A stretch of 64,000 bases of DNA from Microvelia longipes (Eukaryota; Arthropoda; Insecta; Hemiptera; Veliidae): contig JACMZG010001911.1 of NCBI GenBank assembly GCA_018340805.1, positions 37,641,476 to 37,705,475 on the forward strand, given 5' to 3'. This document shows, piece after piece, positions 60,752-64,000 of this stretch. The notes under the pieces are model-generated. The model was not told where the DNA came from and made no database searches. It saw only the letters and a program-made list of their open reading frames with translations. Every line of letters starts with the position of its first letter. The first letter of the stretch is position 1. The translations under genes and the position numbers were made by a program.

Positions 60752-60842
60752 AGTTTTATAAATAGAACTATTCTATTAATAAAACTAAAGTTAAGTTAAA
60801 GTATGTAAGTAATTTAAGTATAAAGTTCTATTTATAAATCTT
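60752..60842. repeat. 91-bp hairpin element between 13-bp direct repeats
   Basis: AGTTTTATAAATAGAACT pairs with AGTTCTATTTATAAATCTT. TGATCTAAGGCAT occurs exactly on both sides (60739-60751, 60843-60855). Another half copy, AGTTTTATAAATAGAACTAT, is at about 18465-18484. Confidence 0.5.
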
Positions 60843-61146
60843 TGATCTAAGGCATCATGAGACAAGTAAAAAAGGAAAAGAGCTTTGATAAAGTATCGAT
60901 AAAATTATTTTATTCAATTAGTAACTTATCCAGATTTAGATATAGCATTGTTAAGGCATGAAACTGTTGACTATATATATGTATATTTCACAGCCAAAGT
61001 GATTAATGTGGTTATTATGCATAATAACTATCAAATTTGGTCAAAGTGATAAATAAAGCTTAATTTATTACTTTGTCTTGCTGTTATGCTTACTATCTAA
61101 TCTTATTGGTCAATGTGATAATATACACATATAAACCATGTATAAA

Positions 61147-61429
61147 CATAAAGATATATACTAGAGAGGGCATAGCATCTCAATACATTAAAGGATCTGA
61201 AACATCTCTTAGGGGCTCTGTGTAACCTTTTTAAAACCTCCTTCAAGAGGTTATAATAAATCAATTGATTTTGGATTCCCGCACATTGTGTTTGATTTGT
61301 ATTTTTAACATTCTCCTATATAAGTTATTGTAATTTTGTTGAATATTTCAATAACCGAATACAGTCAGGTTACTTTTTCGATGTTTCAAAATTCAACCAA
61401 TAAGGCCCCTCTAGTAATATGTCTCAATG
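61147..61429. mobile_element. hAT-like MITE, family C, copy 3 (opposite orientation)
   Basis: A 283-bp copy in reverse orientation, ending in ATAAGGCCCCTCTAGTAATA. Flanks TGTATAAA (61139-61146) and TATATAAA (61430-61437) match at seven of eight positions. It lies in the spacer before the TMEM69-like gene. Confidence 0.75.
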
Positions 61430-61699
61430 TATATAAATATCACTTTAATTTACACCCATAATGAATGGATAGGGAAATACTTATAATAAATATCTAAAAG
61501 AATACCTATAAATAATTATTAATTATTTACTATAAACTTCAGTATTCTCGTCCGTTATAAATAATAAAAAAGTAAACAATTAATGATTATATAATAAGTA
61601 AATAAGGTTAAAGACGATAAAGCACTGCTAAAGAGGGCAACCGTTTTACTCATTATATTGCATAATGACTAGATATATACACAAAACACATAGACAAAA

Positions 61700-62190
61700 A
61701 AGTTACCAAATTAAATATTAGCCCCAGGCGCATATGCCTCTTTGCTCTCTGCGGAATATTAATTATAAATATTTAATTATAACATTAAAAATAAACCTTC
61801 ACTTCAGCATCTTAACCGCTCCGCGCCTCCCCGCTACAAGGCGACGTAGCGGCGCCTCCTTATGGCCGCAAGGTTGTTTGTCTTTTACAGTTTGTCATAT
61901 TACTAGTTTATGTAAGTGGCATACAGCAACGATATAAGTATGAGTATTTCCAAATGTAATAATAATGCCCATTTAGAGCCTTGCGGCTCATCAGGGATAA
62001 CCCCCGCGGGAACCACCCTGGGTGGTAATAGTAACCGTTACGCTCAAAGTGTATTCTAAAATTGGCGATAATTTATGTAAACAATAATCTTCTATAAACT
62101 GAGAGCGTAACCTGGGATGCGAACCCCAGACCTCCGTGGGTGTCGAAGGTCAGTGTAAAGACTAACGACTTCGGCCACGGAGGCGGCCAA
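61700..62190 (-). mobile_element. tRNA-derived SINE-like unit
   Basis: On the minus strand it begins at about 62188 with GGCCGCCTCCGTGGCCGAAG. The pol III box A-like TGGCCGAAGTCG lies at 62177-62166 and box B GGTTCGCATCCC at 62125-62114. The body continues to about 61700 through G/C-rich blocks (GTAGCGGGGAGGCG). The head does not fold as a proper tRNA because its first and last parts pair as CCTCCGTG/CACGGAGG. Distantly similar body sequence occurs at about 11095-11215 in AMDHD2 intron 2. Confidence 0.55.
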
Positions 62191-63202
62191 TTTGCAAATG
62201 CATTCGAGTAAAAAAACGTGATTTATTTAAATTATGTCAATCGATAAAAATTAAAACTAATGCTGATAATAAATTTTTAACTTTGTACATGCCAGAAGAA
62301 AAAGCTTTGTTCATGTGTTTACAATACTTAGTTCACGTGTAACAAGCCTCATTACGAAATTTTCATCTGCGAGAAATCCTAGTGAGCTGAATTTTTGAAT
62401 ACACCTTTATTATGGTGTTTAATGGATATTGATATCGTGCTGGCTTAGCTTACGGAGGTCAGTTTTTCGCAAATTTTTCGCGATCTATGGCTTGGAGATC
62501 AATAAAGGTCATTACAAGAATTATTCCTCTTTCAATTATCTACAAAAATTATCCCTGGAATTTTTTGTAGAGTTTTCGAGCTAAATTGCAAACAAATAAT
62601 TAAAGAATTATGTATTTTTTTTTAAATATCCTAAAATGGGCCATTTTTTATGGTCAATATTGACTTTTGACCTTGACCAATTTTGATGATATTGTTGAAA
62701 ACAGAATTTTATCGCGTAGGTATAAAGTTACAAGTAGCACTTGATGAGCAACTGCGCAAGTTATAAAGTATAAACCGGAACCTTAAGTAAGAAATTGATT
62801 GTTAAGCACGGAAACACGCATTTTCACACTTTTAATTGACACATGTTCTGGAGGAATCATATAATTATTAGAATTTTCTTTTGTCTCAATCCCATTCAGA
62901 AACCCAGTATGATATTTTTTCAAGGGAGGTTTCGGGCTACGCACGGCGCAGGTACTTAAGCCTTGCCTTGTGATTTTGATTGTGCGTCACTGATAAATGC
63001 ACTTTGTTTTGCACGGTTTTTGATAATTCAATTTATATTGTATTATATTTCCAACAAAGAAATATTCTACTGACATTTTTGATTTTGAGAAATTTAAATG
63101 TCACATTTGTCAATATAAAAAACAAAATTTAGATCGAATTCTAGTTCTTTAATCGGAGTTTTGTGTTATATTATGTAAGTTTTTTCCTTTAAATAATACA
63201 CG

Positions 63203-63880
63203 ATGTTTTGTTTACGAGTTAACCAGATGAAATTAGTTCGTCAACTTCCCTACACCGGACTCTCGGCAGGGCCAATAACGTGGCCTTCAGGCGAAAAGAA
63301 AATTAATGCAATATCCTGGTCAGAAAAATTGCAGTACATGTCAACTGAAGAGCAGAAGAAAGGAGATCCGTTTAAAGATATGAACTTGAGATTATTCCTT
63401 AATAGCATCAGTTGCGCTTTCAAGGAAATACCATGGGGAGAAGCTAAGAGTGCTCCAACCCCGTTATTTTGGTCATCTATGGGATCAGCAGGAGCTTTTT
63501 GGATACCTCCGATGACCACTATATTTTTTGGTTATTCAAACTGGTTGTCAGTTTGTGAAATATGCTGGGCTGCTATTACTGTTTCTTTCGGAGGAGGTAT
63601 AAAAAAAGGAACGACAATCAGCAATTTTATGGAGCCGAATTGGTACAACATGGTAATAAGTGGTGTTCCACCTCTTATAGGTTTCTTTTCGCTGATGATG
63701 CTTCCTCAAATATTCGCCTATCCAGTGCTGCTGATAACTATGGTCTTGACTACAGCCCATGATGCTTTGAATCCAAAACTTCCCTTGTGGTTTAGGTCTC
63801 TACGTATTGTTGGTCTCGCTTCTGCAGCTGCAGCCATGTCTCTTATGTTTCTTTTTAAATTATTCCACTTGGGTAAATAA
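63203..63880 (+). CDS. TMEM69-like multi-pass membrane protein (DUF3429)
   Basis: A single-exon frame of 225 aa with ATG at 63203 and stop TAA at 63878. The first 85 residues are basic and mostly hydrophilic. About five hydrophobic segments follow, at roughly 88-110, 114-134, 149-168, 170-188 and 200-221. The pattern SFGGGIKKG at the end of segment 2, a Pro-Asn-Trp-Tyr start to segment 3 (EPNWYNMVISGVPP), and LPLWFRSLRIV before the last segment match the layout of TMEM69/DUF3429 proteins. The family's molecular function is not established, and mitochondrial location is only a guess from the basic N-terminus. A second in-frame Met at residue 9 could also serve as start. An AATAAA-like run overlaps the stop region near 63880. 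The match was made from memory of family motifs, so a profile search should confirm it. Confidence 0.72.
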   Translation: MFCLRVNQMKLVRQLPYTGLSAGPITWPSGEKKINAISWSEKLQYMSTEEQKKGDPFKDMNLRLFLNSISCAFKEIPWGEAKSAPTPLFWSSMGSAGAFWIPPMTTIFFGYSNWLSVCEICWAAITVSFGGGIKKGTTISNFMEPNWYNMVISGVPPLIGFFSLMMLPQIFAYPVLLITMVLTTAHDALNPKLPLWFRSLRIVGLASAAAAMSLMFLFKLFHLGK

Positions 63881-63979
63881 AAAAATAATTTAAAATACGT
63901 TTAACCTTTTCATATTTATAGTGTTTATAGTGTTAAAATAAGTAGTTAATAATATATTTAAAATAACTATTCCTCAAGA

Positions 63980-64000
63980 CATATCGGATTCGCTACGCTC
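63980..64000 (-). mobile_element. Edge of another 5S-like repeat copy cut by the window end
   Basis: The last bases on the minus strand read GAGCGTAGCGAATCCGATATG, matching the GAGTGTAGCGAATCCGATG word in the tail of the family (about 41618-41638). Only the edge is visible. Confidence 0.35.

Larger units (their letters stand above)
60271..63202. other. Spacer before the TMEM69-like gene
   Basis: Holds the 91-bp hairpin, the family C copy 3, the tRNA-derived unit and a small fragment of the 5S-like repeat middle at about 62238-62292. From 62.3 to 63.2 kb nothing beyond AT-rich sequence is recognised. Confidence 0.5.

Noticed and set aside
62101..62190. Functional tRNA gene
   Set aside because: Box A and box B words exist, but acceptor and anticodon arms do not fold properly; a tRNA-derived repeat is the better reading.
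1..64000. CRISPR arrays, prophage or bacterial operons
   Set aside because: No regularly spaced repeats and no intronless gene clusters; the genes are clearly spliced nuclear genes.

Overview
This is an AT-rich, intron-rich animal nuclear window. The gene structure (GT-AG introns from tens of bases to 18 kb), the dense small DNA transposons, and a receptor guanylyl cyclase of the Gyc76C type suggest an arthropod, most likely an insect; the species cannot be named from the sequence. There is one ambiguous base near 4417, so this is a draft assembly. No bacterial-style operons, CRISPR arrays or viral genes were seen.

Three multi-domain genes and one small gene are supported, all on the + strand. 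(1) AMDHD2-like N-acetylglucosamine-6-phosphate deacetylase, 7958-16931, 8 coding exons, 399 codons, every exon phase consistent. (2) UBE3B-like HECT E3 ubiquitin ligase, 20496-55614, 20 coding exons, 1117 codons, with an N-terminal IQ motif and a complete HECT domain with its catalytic Cys. (3) A complete, intronless receptor-type guanylyl cyclase of 1206 aa at 43067-46687. It lies inside the 18.3-kb intron 13 of UBE3B on the same strand. (4) A TMEM69-like (DUF3429) membrane protein of 225 aa at 63203-63880. The genes act in separate processes (amino-sugar recycling, ubiquitination, cGMP signalling, a small membrane protein); nothing suggests they work as a unit.

Layout: 1-7957 has no convincing gene, only repeat fragments and one GC-rich possible exon at about 3613-3753 (minus strand). 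7958-17710 is AMDHD2 with repeat-filled introns. 17.7-20.5 kb is a spacer with microsatellites and transposon copies. 20.5-55.6 kb is UBE3B with the nested cyclase. 55.6-63.2 kb is AT-rich, first probable UBE3B 3' UTR and then a repeat cluster. The TMEM69-like gene closes the window.

The most interesting content is the mobile DNA. I see (a) a dispersed family whose middle matches the internal control region of 5S rRNA genes, in several copies on both strands; (b) at least three non-autonomous families with 8-bp hAT-like target duplications, including a three-element nest at 20.8-21.7 kb where a family inserted into its own relative; (c) TA-flanked inverted-repeat elements down to about 40 bp; (d) a near-perfect 288-bp palindrome; (e) an RNase H-containing LINE remnant; (f) a tRNA-derived SINE-like unit; and (g) a possible 149-bp solo LTR. 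All of these were read by eye and no database search was possible.
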